From Gymnothorax reevesii (lineage: Eukaryota; Chordata; Actinopteri; Anguilliformes; Muraenidae), in contig CM056583.1 of NCBI GenBank assembly GCA_029721435.1, positions 76,821,120 through 76,885,119 on the forward strand: a stretch of 64,000 nucleotides of DNA, written 5' to 3'. This document shows, in pieces, positions 1-13,500 of this stretch (within the stretch, counting starts at the first letter, position 1; every line of letters begins with the position of its first letter). Under the pieces are notes generated by a model. That model searched no databases and was not told where the DNA came from. It saw nothing but the letters and a program-made list of their open reading frames with translations. A program made the translations under genes and the position numbers.

Positions 1-102
1 CACTAGATGTTCTTCTATGGCTTTTGCCACAGCTGGGACGGGTTTTTCGCAAGCTAGACAAACTAAGAAGTTTCGAGGTGTTACGTAGCTACAGTCAGCA
101 GC
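1..102 (-). other. Possible further exon of the kelch gene, running off the left edge
   Basis: On the minus strand an excellent acceptor (pyrimidine-rich, ending tttctccag) is followed by 34 codons without a stop to the window edge, starting AADCSYVTPRNF. Exon 12 leaves in phase 1, whereas this frame needs phase 0. Direct joining of exon 12 in phase 1 meets a stop at once. An unseen exon between 103 and 1,498 would be needed. It could equally be chance. Confidence 0.3.
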
Positions 103-1023
103 CTGGAGAAATAAAAATAGGACGACACACACAAAAAACACCTTTTGCCAAAAATTTAACAGACCATTTTGAGGAAATAAAAATCATATAACAGACCTCT
201 AGTAATTCATAGGTCCTTCATAGTGTACAAATAGTATATTCTGTGATATTCATAGGCACAATGCAAAATGAATGGGGAGGTAAATTTCAGACTCCTCCTC
301 TTCATCACAGAGGTGTGAAATCTTGGAGAGTCAATAGAAAAATAAATTGTAAATATTGGCAAATGCATATAAAGCCTAAAAGTCAAAATCATGAAGATAT
401 CGCTTCAGGGATGTTGAGTTGAAACAGGCACAAGATACTTGCCCATTGCTAACACCTTGGATTCCAAATTCAGACAGGATCTCTTTCATTACTTTGAAAA
501 TGTAAAGGGGAAACAAGACAAACAGACACATGGTTTAATGTCATCTGTCAGAAACAAACTACTTTTCATTCCTTTCTTTGTTCTTTCCATTGGTCAAGTA
601 AGACTAAGCGGCAAATGCAGAAACTTTTGCAACAGATCTCAGGTACGAAAAACAGAATTTACAGTTCGCTGTTTCATTATCTTTGGTTCCAGACCCATAT
701 TTTAAACATCCAAAAAAAAAGTAGAAGAGGCAACACTGAAATATTGTCCTTGAGTCAAAGAATCTTCCTTAAAATAACACAGTAAATTAGATAAGGCACC
801 AGCTGAATTTGTCCTTGAAAACATTGTCCACAGCCTTCAGTCTTCCACATACAGAGTAGTTTCAAATAATAATAACAATCTCTTTTCAATGTAAATTTTT
901 TAACTACTCTGTTTGAGAAGTGAACAATATTCTCTCCATTCCAAAACTTTCAAATCAGGCAAAATAACACAATGACACACACAACACAAAAATTTGTTTA
1001 CTGGTATAAACTTTGGAAAACAG

Positions 1024-1024
<1 letters not shown>

Positions 1025-1068
<44 letters not shown>

Positions 1069-1080
1069 GCACACACACAC
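1025..1080. repeat. (CA)n microsatellite
   Basis: About 18 uninterrupted CA units followed by interrupted ACAC runs. Long Thr-His or Val-Cys frames across it are repeat artefacts. Confidence 0.95.
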
Positions 1081-1110
1081 CCATTTCACAACAATACCCT
1101 AGAAATCTTA

Positions 1111-1368
1111 TACACTCAACAAAAATATTAAACGCAACACTAATCATGGTGTCTGATGAGCATCTTGATGTGGCACACCTGTGAGGTGGGATGGATTGTC
1201 TCAGCAAAGCAAAAGTGCTCGCTATCACACATTTAGACAGATTTGTGAACAATGTTTGAGAGAAATGGTGATATTGTGTATCTGGAATGAATTTTAGATC
1301 TTTGAGTCCATCTCATGATAACTGGGAGCAAAAACAAAAGTGTAGCGTTTATATTTTTGTTGAGTGTA
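1111..1368. mobile_element. TIR MITE (tacactcaacaaaaatat family)
   Basis: The ends are inverted copies: TACACTCAACAAAAATAT on the left and the complement of TACACTCAACAAAAATATAA on the right, each next to a TA. At 258 bp with no coding potential it is a non-autonomous element. This end sequence is common in fish genomes and the TA flanks fit the Tc1/mariner superfamily. Confidence 0.85.
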
Positions 1369-1498
1369 TGACAAAATGAAAATTGCTTTAATGAACAGGG
1401 CACAGTCCTACAACACTATGAGTGAGAATTTCTAAAAGAACAAAATAAACGTTAACTCGCCCCAGTAGATATATCAAGAAGGAGAATAACGAATTTAC

Positions 1499-1586
1499 CT
1501 GGCTGTCTCTCCGAGGGGTTGATTAATCTCATAATCTTTATGTCATTGAATTCTGTCATCTCATTTTTGCCTCCAAACACATAAAG
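1499..1586 (-). CDS. Kelch gene coding exon 12
   Basis: 88 nt, acceptor gttttag, donor CAG|gtaaat. It encodes [20 protein letters not shown] then LINPSERQP (blade 6). It leaves in phase 1 and the next exon is not identified with confidence. Confidence 0.85.
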
Positions 1587-4500
1587 CTAAAACAAAAGAA
1601 AGGGAGATACGTATTTTGATTTCCATGTCTAAATGGATTATTACTCTGCATGGCTGAATATTTCTGTTGGGAAAGAGAAAACAGCAGTTATGTTAATGTG
1701 AAAGCAATTTTTTGGGGTACCAAATGTTGTGATTCTGTCATGTTCATGTTCTGTGTTCATGATTTTGTCTTTTATTCATTCATTGGTAATTGTAATACTC
1801 AGGTTTTTAGTTCATTCATTTCTCAGTTCCATTACACTTGTCTCCCCCGTCTTGTGATCTAGTTGGTTCAGTCCGTCTTCCCTGTCTGCGTGCCCACTTA
1901 CTTCAGGTGAATTAAATGAATTCCGGTGTTTAAAATATTCCTTCGATTCTCGTTTACTTCCTTAGTCTTTCTGTTCTGATTACTAACAAGACTAACATTT
2001 GTACTTTGTATCATAGTCTACAAACACAACTAATCCATGTGTATAGATTACTTACTTACTAACGAGCGCTCTAGTTTAATCTGTAAAGTTGCAGCGCTAC
2101 TAATTTAGACGAATTCCCTCTCAGCAATCGCCCTGTTCTAATCTCTGCCTCTTGCTCAGCTGTTACTGTCACTACACCTGATTCCTGCATAGCATGTGAC
2201 TTCCCCTCTGTGTATTTAAGCAGTCATTTCACTCACAGCTCTTGTCAGAACGTTGATCAATATTTCTTTGTGCAGAGCACCTTGTATGCCATTGAGTATT
2301 GTTTCTCTTCTACTCGATTGTCCGACTTCGATTCTTGCCATTGCCCTTTTCGTATTGTATTTGTCTTCTGGATTTCGACCCATTTTTGTATGACCACGAT
2401 TTCTGTGTTTGACCCTTGGCTTTGTTAATCGACTACGACTTTTTGCCTATCGTTTTTGTACCTCTGCTCATCTGTCTAACTGGTTCTGACCCCTGCCTGT
2501 CTAATTGACACTGTTTTTGGATTTTGTATTGTGGCTTGGCAATTCCTGTGTTTTTTGGCTTTGACTCGGACCCCATTAAAGGCATACATTCTTAGGATTT
2601 CTGTCTCTCGCGAGTGGTTCCTGAATTGTACCTCACACCAAAGACTTTAAGACATGGAGAATGTAAAGTGAGAGGTAGAAGAGAGTGAGTCTTTGTTTAA
2701 TTGGTAAAATATGTAGGTACTTCTGTCAATCTGCAGATGTTCAATGGTCCACCTAATTCTAACATTTCTCTCTCACATAGGATTTAAAACTCCTTTGTAC
2801 TTTAAAATGCAGTATGATCAATATCATTAGAACATCTGATGAAGGTCTATGGACCGCAGATTGGGCAGTAAAATGCTACAATTAGACAAAATAAGGGAAG
2901 CATCGATTCAATTATCCATGGTGGACATTTTGCATAAGAGGTCTATTAACAGACAATACGAGGAGCAAGATGGCAAAACATATTTTCCAATAAAATACTG
3001 AAGATCTCATTTTGGAATCCATTTCAATGGAAGATGATGCATACCCCTTAAAACATTGCAGTCATTCTCAAGCAGGATGCCCAATCAATGCATTTCAGTT
3101 CGAGCATCCTGCCTCACACCACTGATTGCTACTCAGGGCTCACATCAGAATTTTAAAGCTCAAATGACTCACAAAGGCAAGGGCATGACCCACTTTCCCC
3201 AACCCCCACCACCTCTGACACACACATGGCTGTGGATGATGACTGCTGTGTGGCCGTAGCGATTAGCTGGAGGAATCCCCATGTACAACGGAACCTTCCA
3301 TTTCATTTTTGCTGGGGGAGAGATGGTATGTGTAAGAGAATAATCTTAACAAAATAAAAGTTCAGACTTTCACAACCCCTTACTGAATGATGCAAAGATG
3401 CATTGCCATGAGGTCTAGTCCTCCACATAAGTCTGCATGTATTCGGAGGACCTGCAAAAGATTTCTAAATTGTCACTTGACTTACCAATGCTTAACTTGT
3501 GTATTTCATTTGTTGAAGTGACAGTTCCATTTTCAGAGATGCTTTTCCCCCCAAACAAGTAAATATCCTGCCATGCAAGATCAAAAATAAACATGGAATA
3601 TTAAAAATTTATCCCAAGCTTAAAGCCTCAGCTATATCAAATAAATTAGTTTATATAAAATTTATGTCAAATAATAAATATTTAGTCATGCAAGACAAAA
3701 AGTGTAGGCTATACTTTTTTTGTTTAATAAAGAACATGCAATTAGCCCCCAACATCTTCCATGTTTTTTTTTTTCAATTCTGCAATAACACCACATTTAT
3801 TCTGATGTAGACTTATGTATGATACTAACAACCAGTTCAAATTATTAATAAGAATTTTGTTAAATTTCAGATAATAGATTACATGCAGCTACCTCGCAGC
3901 AAAAGGTCAGCATTTAGAAGCTGGCAGTATATACTTCAGATGTTAATTCTGCAGTATTTCCAGTTTTTTGTTAATCTTTTTCAAAAATATTTCAAATAAG
4001 AAGGTTTAAATTCATTTCCTTTGTATCTGATTACACACTGCAGCTGCCCATAGTCAAATTATTTATTTCCTGGATTTCACAACTGAAATTTGAATGCAAA
4101 GCTAAAGTTCAGAAACAATCCCATCAAAATGTCAAATTTTAATGCCAATGCATAGCAGAAAGAATGTAGTCACAGGTTAGGGAGTTGGAGAACATTATTT
4201 GCAAGGCCAAAAATAAGGTACAACTTCCTTCAGTATTAGCTTGTTTAAAACACATATACCCACACTTAAGTTTTAGGATATGTACACCAAAACAGTTCTT
4301 ACTGTTACACATTAACTCAGGGAAATATAAGACGTATACACCATATTAATAAGAATAATCTCAAGGGAATGGCAATGCCAATTACTGGTGGACCAGTTCG
4401 GTTTCTAAATATGATTTGTAGCAGTGTCTGTATCTATGACAACGCTGCAAATGGCAACATTATTTTCAGGTGGAACAAATGTTAATGATTTTATGTCAAG

Positions 4501-7500
4501 AATAATGGGAACTAATGCTGAGGCGTGCAGTTTCAATGTCAGATACCATAGAATACAGCAGACTTTCTTAAAGGTAACACCACAATCACAATGCCTTTGT
4601 TGGTAAGATATGTGCAATGAATCCTGCAGTGAATATTGATTGTTTGTGCCGGGAGGAGCATTGGAATTTTGCACGTCTCAACCTTGTCATGGTGGGCTGT
4701 CAGAGTTTGACCTTCGCAGACAGGAGGGAATTCGCCTTTCACTTCACATGTCTGCCACATGAGGGAACCTGGAGTAAATGTCAGCATTTCATTCACTGTT
4801 CATAAAACTACTTATAGTTTATGTTCATAAGTTGATATGGGGAGTAGACCGCTCCCTGAATCAACACAGAGAGACACTAAAGTGTGAAGCCAGCCACTGC
4901 CTTTGCCCAGATGTCATATTAGGCTCGTCAGCCAAAAGCCCACAGAATTTTTATTTATATATTTAAATGGTTTAGCTCAACCTCAGTCTTAATAGCAAAA
5001 TATAAGTCTTTATTTGGACAGAAAGTCAACTCATCAATCCTTTGTGACTAAAATAATCAAATCCTTTCTGGTTATTAACTGCATATCTTGCATCCTTATT
5101 ATTGAAATGAAATATATTTTGACATTTTCCAACATGAGAATAATTAGGTCATCAGGTTTGCAGCCCAGTTGCATAACTTATGAGCAACGGCATACCTTTG
5201 TTTTAAACAGTGAAGGTGTCAAGATGATATTGTAAATTATTTGAGGTAGTGGGGAGGCGGCTTGGTCTTATTGAACTCCCCCCCATTTAATTTCCCCAAA
5301 CCCCAGTCACTGTGTAAAATAATATTTCCAGTTAAAAGCATGGTTTTTATATTTTGCTGACACATCTATGTCCAAAACAACATTCCATAAATTACCTGTA
5401 TTCAGGACATGAACATCCTTGAGGAAGCAACCATCAGCTGTGCAACCCCCAACCATGTAGATCTGCTCATTGACGACTGCAAAATTTTGGTTAAATCTGG
5501 GGAGAAAGATCAAAATTTTCTTCAGTAATAATACAACGTAAAGGCATGCATTTTGCTGTAGTTGAATCCCATTAACTAAAACATTTGCAGATTTTTTTAC
5601 ATAAAGTGAATAGCCTAAAACCTTAGCCTGTTCTCCAGTCTGCCCTACATGCAGTCCAGCTGACCACAGTCATAGCGTCACACCTAATGGAGTGCCGAAG
5701 TACCTATGGTTAATTAAACCCGTTAAAATAAAGCCTGAGGGCCGGTTCATACTCTACGCAAGGTATGCGAGCGCGAACACAAGGCAACGCATTAAGCAAC
5801 GCAAGGTAGCCATCTTGCGTCCTTGCGTAGCAAAGTGTGCCGTCTAAATTTTTGTAACGCGACGCGTCGACGCGTGTATTTCCGTGAGATTTCAATAGGG
5901 GAGATAAAGCAAATAATGCACCATATGCTGTGTTCAACACACCAAAAAGAAGAAAGAAGGTGGAGGAGACGGAGAGGACTTTGCTGCCCCCTATTGTATG
6001 AGCAGTGTACTGCTTTTTAATGAGGCACAGCGCAACAGGGGACGCGCGTTCAGGCTTCTCTGTGAACGGAATGGAACGGGCCTGTGGTCGCATTCGCTCG
6101 CGTGCCTTACGTTGAGTATGAACCGGCCCTAAGGGCCTGATTTTACCAGTGTTCATTCATTATATTGCCCTTCCCTTGAAAATAGAAGGAAACCAGTATG
6201 TATTATTCAAACCCGCTCAAACTCTGGTGAAATACACTTAAACATAAGACAAAAAAGGGCTAATATTCACTTCAGGACATAAACAGAGACTATGGATCGA
6301 ACTCAGAAATCATATTTGCTAGTTTAATATCTTCTTCCTTTTTATTCATAGCTTGGCCGCTTTATTGCCAATGGCTGAACTTACTGAAAAAAAAATGCTT
6401 GAAGAATATTAAGGACTGTTGATTAATTTCATGTTTATGTTGGCCATCATTTGCATAGAAAAAATGATGAGGATAAATGGGATTGTGGATTAGCATTGGA
6501 CATTAAGTAGAGAGAAAACTAATTCAAATGTGCTGTGAATTGCATAAGAAATATCCATTTCACACTTAAAAGAAATAATACCGTGGTGGTGGGAGAACTC
6601 CAGTCGTCTTGATTGGAGTCCAGGTCATTGACACTTGAAAACAGGACATCATAGTGATTAGGACTTTCATGAATATGTCATATTTTTGGAGACATTTTGT
6701 CACTTGAGCAGGTTCTTAAACATGTGAACAAGAAACAAGAATTTAAAAGCTGAAAATTTGAGATCACTGGAAACTGTGGTATGGCAATATATGGGTTACA
6801 CTTTCTCAAATTTTTTTTTAAGTCTGTTATATTCAACTAAACTGACTGTGCATGACTGTGAAAGCACAGTCTTTGGCTCAGTACAATAGTCTTTCTCTAA
6901 AAATATGTTGCATCTTATCCTCTCCACATCCTCTCATTTGACAAATTTTTGCTTTCTGACCTGTGTTGAACATCAGAAGGTCATCTCTGGGAACGCCATC
7001 CAGAACCCCCCCGAAAACATAGATGTTGTCGCCCACGACTGCTGAGCTGTGCTTCAAGGCTCTAAGAGAAACTCCGCTTGTCTTCAAGTTGTCCCATGTG
7101 AGAGGCTCTAATCATAAACATGACTGCAGTTAGCAGTGGAAATTTGAGAGAATAATGTACTGTCCAGACCAGAAGCACCCAATTCTCCTGGTCCAAATTG
7201 TGGTGAGTTTACTGCTTTGCTAATTAGCTGGGCTCTATGTGAGATTAGAACATATGGCAATGACCTATATCCTGAAAGGCATGATCCACAAAACACTATG
7301 GGGTCTATTCTCCCATCAGCGCAAAAGTCCTTTTTTACACGATTCAAGTTAAGCGCTTTAGAGTTACGCGTATTCTCCCCTACGCCCTTCGATCACGCCC
7401 ACAGCGCTTAACTTCAGAATATAGGCGGCCTTTTCAAAGAGGTGCGACTGATCCAAAAGAGAGGCAGACTCTGTCCCAAGCTCATTGATTATGGCTATCA

Positions 7501-10500
7501 GGAAAACATGGAACAAGGATTTTCTGATTAACCATGATAACGCATTTGTGGCCCATGGAAAACGAAAACCAGACTTGAAATTTGAATATCGTCGGCCTGC
7601 TGATAAAACCTCGTATCTCCAAACTGATAAGAAACAAAAACTCGGATGTCCACTATTCTTAGATGCAGAATTAAACTTTTTTATTTTAAATTACATTTAT
7701 CAATTTATATTATTTTATTATAATTTTTTAATTTTATATATTGCTTTTATTTTCCTCTGAAGTTTATCATTTTGAAGATACAAGGTTTTATCAGCAGGCC
7801 AACGATATAAGGCTGTAATAGTAGGGCTATGTATGTCTGTGCCAATTACAAAAAGTAATTCAGACATCTCTTTTTTATTTCTTATTCTAGCCACCATGGC
7901 ATCAAAGCTGTGCAAACATATTAATTGCCGCAATAATGAAATAATAAATAAAGAATTTAGCGCTTATCAACCAGCGTAATCAGAGTATTGAAAATGTGCC
8001 CCTCCTACACCAGCCTGTTTGTTCCGTGGAAAACAGGGAAGAAGACAAGTAAAGAGAACGTTTCACACAAAAATAACGATCAACGACAGTTTATATGATC
8101 TCATACAGAAATCGCGCGCTTGAAATTTCAAACTACTCCCATGTAGGACAAGGCAACGCTTTAACAAACAAAGGATTCTCACCCCGCACGCCAAGAAATC
8201 TGCAGGACACTGTAAAAGCCAGGCTCTCTGCACACCAGAGAGGTGTGCACGCAACAAGTGGTGAGCAACCATCATCCCTGGTGCATTTCACTGCACTGGA
8301 GGAGGAGGAGGCATCCAATCTTTCTGCAGTGGAAGTGCATGGAGAAGAACTTGGAGTGGATACGGATGAAGGAGGCTTGCGTAAAATGGTCATTTTTATT
8401 TGCCTGTACTCAAAATATCACTGTGATAGATACTGGTCACAACCGTAATATGGTTTCAAATATTTATTGTATTTTTTGGCATTTCAAGTAGTTGCGCAGT
8501 ACATAGGCATCATAGGCCGAGCCAGGGAATTTGGCGCAGATGCCTAATATGCGCGTATCATGATCGCACGCAACCTGAACATTAATGCTGTGCCGACGTC
8601 TTTGGTCTCTATAGACTACATATTCTTATTAGTGGAAGGGGTTCTGATTGCAACGTGAGTACAATCAATGGCTCCCACAACACAGGGGAACCTGGCGCCC
8701 CGGCAGAACCCCCCCCCTTAACTCTACGCCTTTCAGCTGGTGTATCAGGGAACTTTTTTAAGTGGCTGATGTGGTGCAGCATAGCGTCAACCAACTGTGT
8801 CAGACACCTTGACACAGACGCCTGTGATATGTGCATGGCATCACCAGCCACTCTCTGGAACGACCCAGATGCCAGGACCGACAGTGCAGTTGTGACCTTG
8901 ATGACCACCAATATGTTTTTAACTGTTTGTAATGCGTTTGTAATTGAACTAATTGGAGGACAGGCTGCTGCGTAATATCATATGATGATTTTGTTTGATA
9001 ATTTATTATGGTTATGAGAAATGTAGTTTAAAAATAAGGATGAACAATCAAATATTGAATGTCTCAACCTTTACCATGTTAAATAAAATGAAATTAATGT
9101 TAAAATTCGGCCTATAACCAACATCAAACGCAATATTCCATTTCGCCTTATGTTGGCACTTGACCTTCATACAGCTCTCAAAAGCGCTAAACAGAAAAAT
9201 CGCATAAGCCAGGGGGAGAATACGTGTAAGTGTTTTTTGCCTGAGAAACGCCCGGAAACGCCCCGATTTTGGCCTTGCTCCGTCCCAAGTGCGTAACTGC
9301 CTTCGAGGTGCGTAATGCACAGACTTAAGTTGAGGGGAGAATACGCGTAGGCTGAAAAGAAAAGCGCGTAGCTACGCGCTTTTTTTGACTTACGCGCATG
9401 GGAGAATAGACCCCTATATGATAACACTATATGATTTTTTTCAGCATTGATTCATAATGAAAACAGCGCAAAGCCTGACATGCTGAAACATGTTATGGAC
9501 AAGCAGTAGACCTACATGGTTAATTATGTAGTGGCCTGAGTTATACTTGAAGCATGTACACAGTAAAAATCATAGTGTCAATTTTACTCTTTAAGAGTTG
9601 AATTTAACTCTCTGTCAGATAACATTTGGTCCCACTCAAAATCAGTGTAAATTTTACTCTACAGCCAGTGTAAGATTTTTATAGTTAATTTTACTCTATT
9701 TTGTGTCAAAATTAACAACGAGGTGTGTAAAAATATTTGACGCTATAGGGAATCATCACCCTGCAGAGTAGATTTCGTCCTTGTGTGGAAGTGGGAATTG
9801 ACTCTCACTTTTGACACTTCCATTTAGACGATTTCACTCTGCATAGTGCTATAAGTACTCTATCCAGAGGAAAATGGGTTTACCCTGGAATATTGACACT
9901 CCATTTTTTACTGTGTAGCTTGTTTTATTTTCATGATATATCCACTTTAAAATGCTAATGGCTTTAAATAGCTTTCTATTTCTTTGACTGTCATTTTCAT
10001 TCTACATTACCAATGTCGAAGCAATAGATTCCTGGGAGGCATTCTCCTGCTTCTGGGGCTGATGATCCACCAAAAAGGTAGAGCTTCCCTTTAACGATAC
10101 TGCAACAGAAATATTGGAGAGTGCTGATTAATAGGCACGGTTATATGAAGGTACTGTTAGAATCATCTGCATACATGTATGTGCTGTTACATACAGATCT
10201 GTATTCAATTAAGTGTAAGCAATAATATGTATGCAGTAGGTAATGGTAAGTAATGTTGTTGTACTAGTGCACTAGTGGACATTTTGTCTGTGAGCCAGTT
10301 GGCTGCCGTTACTCAGGTTCATTTCACTCTGTTTAGAATGGGCCAGCTATGACTGCAAGACATTTTGCCTGCATTTACAAGCACTTGTATCATAAAATTT
10401 AGACTTTTGCAATAAGTTATGCTTCACTTACCACAGACTGTGTCCTTCTCTACCTGATGGTATTTGTCCATTTTGAGGTATCACTTCCCAGACCATGCTA

Positions 10501-13500
10501 GTTGGTGTAACTAAAAAAAGTAATACAATTGTGTCTGAATGAAAAATGGTCAGGTTGATACAGTAATAAATTGTTTGAGAATAAAAAGAGGCATTACTCA
10601 GCACAGTGGGGTAAATTCAGTAATCTGGTGATCAGATTGGTTTCTGTTATCAACAATGTGGAGTAAGAAGTCTACCTTTTATATAAACAACAGACAATCA
10701 TGGTGAAGAGGGTATTTACCCACCATTCTTTGTATCCTTGCTACAATAGTCCCAGAAGAAAGCAAATAGTTTAAATGCACTGAGTAAAATGCTGTGTGTT
10801 ACAAGTGTGCATTCTGGGTACCTTGAGATTGCTCATTTACTTTTCAGATACAAGGCAAATGAGCTTGATATGCGAGGTTAGGAACACAGATGTTCTAATC
10901 ATTCTTGTAAAGGACAGAAAACAAAGGAATAAAAATCTAACTAAGCATAGAATTGATTTTGCAACGATTCCCATTAACAATTTTCCAAACCACTTCCAGT
11001 TATCACAAGTTTTTATGTAAAAGATTTACATGGCTTACCAGATAGCATGTATAAATCATTCAAATACTCTGGCTTATCTGCCTGCAGAGGAAGAAAGTTA
11101 TTAACATGTGATAGTTCAGTGCCTGTGATAATGCCTCCATCTCAACACAATCAAAGTCAGGGAAGTAACATGCTTACGTGTACCAGAATCCAGGTCAGTG
11201 AAATACAAGGGGCAATTTTTGAAGGTGATGCTGAATAACATAAGCCTGGGGCCAGGAGGGGGAGATGGGGGATGGGGGTGTTGGCATGACAGTTTTACGG
11301 GAAATGGGAGAACTTAATATTAAATGGCGAGGACAGATAATTACGACTTGCGTGTCTCAATAGTCCTCCACTATACCAATTTGGTGTGGCAGGAAACCTG
11401 CGATTTAAAGTAATAAGTCTCATAAAATTACTATTTAAATTATAATGTGAAGGATTTCGGTGCTCTTCGGAGAATTGTTTTACTTTGCTGTTGTGCTTAA
11501 ATAATATCAAAAAGAAGCTGGGTTTAATCATCAAGGTCATGCCCCTTGACCACATTGGCATGCCCGCAAAAACTGAATCTACTCCCCCTCTCTCAGTGCT
11601 GAGTGGAGGTTCAGCACCCTGGACAGCGAATAGAGAGCCGACGCCCGCCCAGCACCTCCTAGGCTCGCAGGACAGTTCCCACCAGCTGCAAGTCGTAAGG
11701 CAAGGTTAGCCTGGGATACGGGCACACAAGGAGTCGCAGCTGCAGCTCATTGTAATCAGAGCTGGACAGTTACAAGGAGGCCGGCGAGGAGTACACACGT
11801 AAAGCTGTTGACTAACCGTTTTTTCTCCTTTAAAATTCTGAAGGCGTGGAGACTGGGCATTTGGGCCAGAGACCCGCTGAGCCGCAACAATTCGGCAAAA
11901 CCCTAAGCAAGCCCTGAAAAGCTGTCTCCAGTCTGGGCCTTCCCGAATGAGAGGCTTCAAAGTCCCTTTTTGTTTTCTTGTTTTTTTTTTTGCCCTTGCT
12001 ATTTGTGCAGTTAACATGCATTACTTTTGTGCATAAGAAAATTTTAATTAAATTCCTACCCTGGGGGCCTGTTTTGACCCAGCCTCCTACCTTGTCTGTG
12101 CCTGGTTTTCTAGTGTCTCACTACATAATATTTCATTAAACAGACAAGAGAACTGACAATTCTAACAACGAAAATAAGGAGGATAAGGTGAGGATGAATG
12201 AATTGGTACATATGCTTGTCCTTTGTCTGGGAGACAATAATAAGAAAAAGGAAAAAGAAATATTGAGCATTAGCTAGATGTGAAGAAGCCATATGGGTAG
12301 CTTTTGATATATGCAAGCCAATCTATGCTGCTTACATAAATCGTTCAAACAGTATGGAAAAATAACTGTAATTAGAAACACAGACTCACATCAAACTCAG
12401 TTAAGACTAAGCACAACTAAAGCTACAGATGGGAATGTTCATTCCCGTGGTTTTGGGCTGTCCTGGGAAGAACGTGAGTGAAGCTTTGAATAGCTTTTTG
12501 GTGACCTCAAGAGAGACTTCTGGTCTTTTCCCACTTATTATGAAAATCTGTGAAGTTCCTCTCCCTGCTGCTCCTTGCAGTGGACATCCTTGGAAAACTT
12601 ATTTCTGGGAAAGTTTGTTTTGAGTTTGTTCATTTGCTGTTTCAGATTTAGCTAGTGCAGCAGTCTATATGCTCTCGTCAGATATTGTTCAAATAGGTCA
12701 AGGCTTTCCTGCTGCAGGGCATTCAAAGTCTTTTCCAGTCCTTGTAGTAAACTTGGCCTCTGGGAGAACTGCAGAGGCTGTGTGAGCTCTGTGTGCATGG
12801 CCATGAAAAGTGGACTTGGCGAAGAGCCAAAGCCATTATGAGCCAAGATCGAAGAGAGTGAAATTATGCTCCGCATCTTATACTAAGTTTATGGACGGTT
12901 CTATTGCTCTTAGTGTTTTTTTTCTGAGTCACTGAATTAGCTATAGCAAACGCAAATTGCGCTAGGTCGAAGTTCTCCTGCTGTATTTCTTGTGGACTGG
13001 ATGGAAAATATATTCCATGGCACCTACACTGTATGAACTGCTCCCTCCCTCCCACCCCCCCACCCCAACCGACCCTTGTGGTGTAGCTCTAGCCAAAAAA
13101 ATAATCGGACCTGCCTGGCCTACCGGGAGTTTAGTTTCTTAGCTGCCCGGAGGCCCTTGTGGGTTCTTGTGGTCAGTCTACAAAATAAAGGGCCGCTATG
13201 CTCTCTCTAGCCAACACCTCCACTCCTCCAAACCCAACTTTATGGTAAGCAGTTTCCTGTTGCATATGTCCTCATTCCACTCCACATTCGACAGCTTCCT
13301 ACAATAGATAGATGTAAGGATACCACTTAGGTGAGTTAGTCTACGATCTTTTGTTACTGTGATGGGCGGTGATGGGACGCCAGGTGCGGCGACCAGCGAG
13401 AGAAAACAAAGAGCAGCTCAGCTAAGAGACAAACACAGAAGAGGTAAAAGCTCGAGCTTCTGAAGGACGAATTAATGTCTGCAACACGGAAGCAGCGCGA

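Larger units (their letters stand above)
103..1498. other. 3' flank or intron of the kelch gene
   Basis: AT-rich sequence holding a CA repeat (about 1025-1080) and a short TIR element (1111-1368). I see no exon with good splice sites here, although either the terminal exon or a linking exon of the kelch gene should lie here or further left. Confidence 0.5.
7300..9414 (-). mobile_element. PIF/Harbinger DNA transposon, degenerate
   Basis: The ends match as inverted repeats GGGGTCTATTCTCCCAT (7300) and its complement (to 9414), flanked on both sides by TAT, a 3-bp target duplication as expected for Harbinger. On the minus strand 8609-8911 encodes a HARBI1-like transposase segment ([20 protein letters not shown] then RCLTQLV), the helix-turn-helix part of that family. 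The frame breaks before the catalytic domain is complete. A plus-strand frame at 8095-8448 with an acidic run (LEEEEASN) may be the second, Myb-like protein of Harbinger elements, but this is a guess. Inactive. Confidence 0.85.

Noticed and set aside
5710..6156. 148-codon minus-strand open frame
   Set aside because: It coincides with a CpG-rich MITE with perfect TIRs, shows no protein motif, and its ends fall outside the element borders.
8095..8448. Independent plus-strand gene
   Set aside because: It lies wholly inside the Harbinger element. At best it is a decayed second Harbinger protein.
13050..13400. LTR with primer-binding site
   Set aside because: An 'aataaa' and a 'gcgaccagcgag' phrase suggested an LTR end, but no paired LTR, TG...CA borders or retroviral coding sequence is seen.
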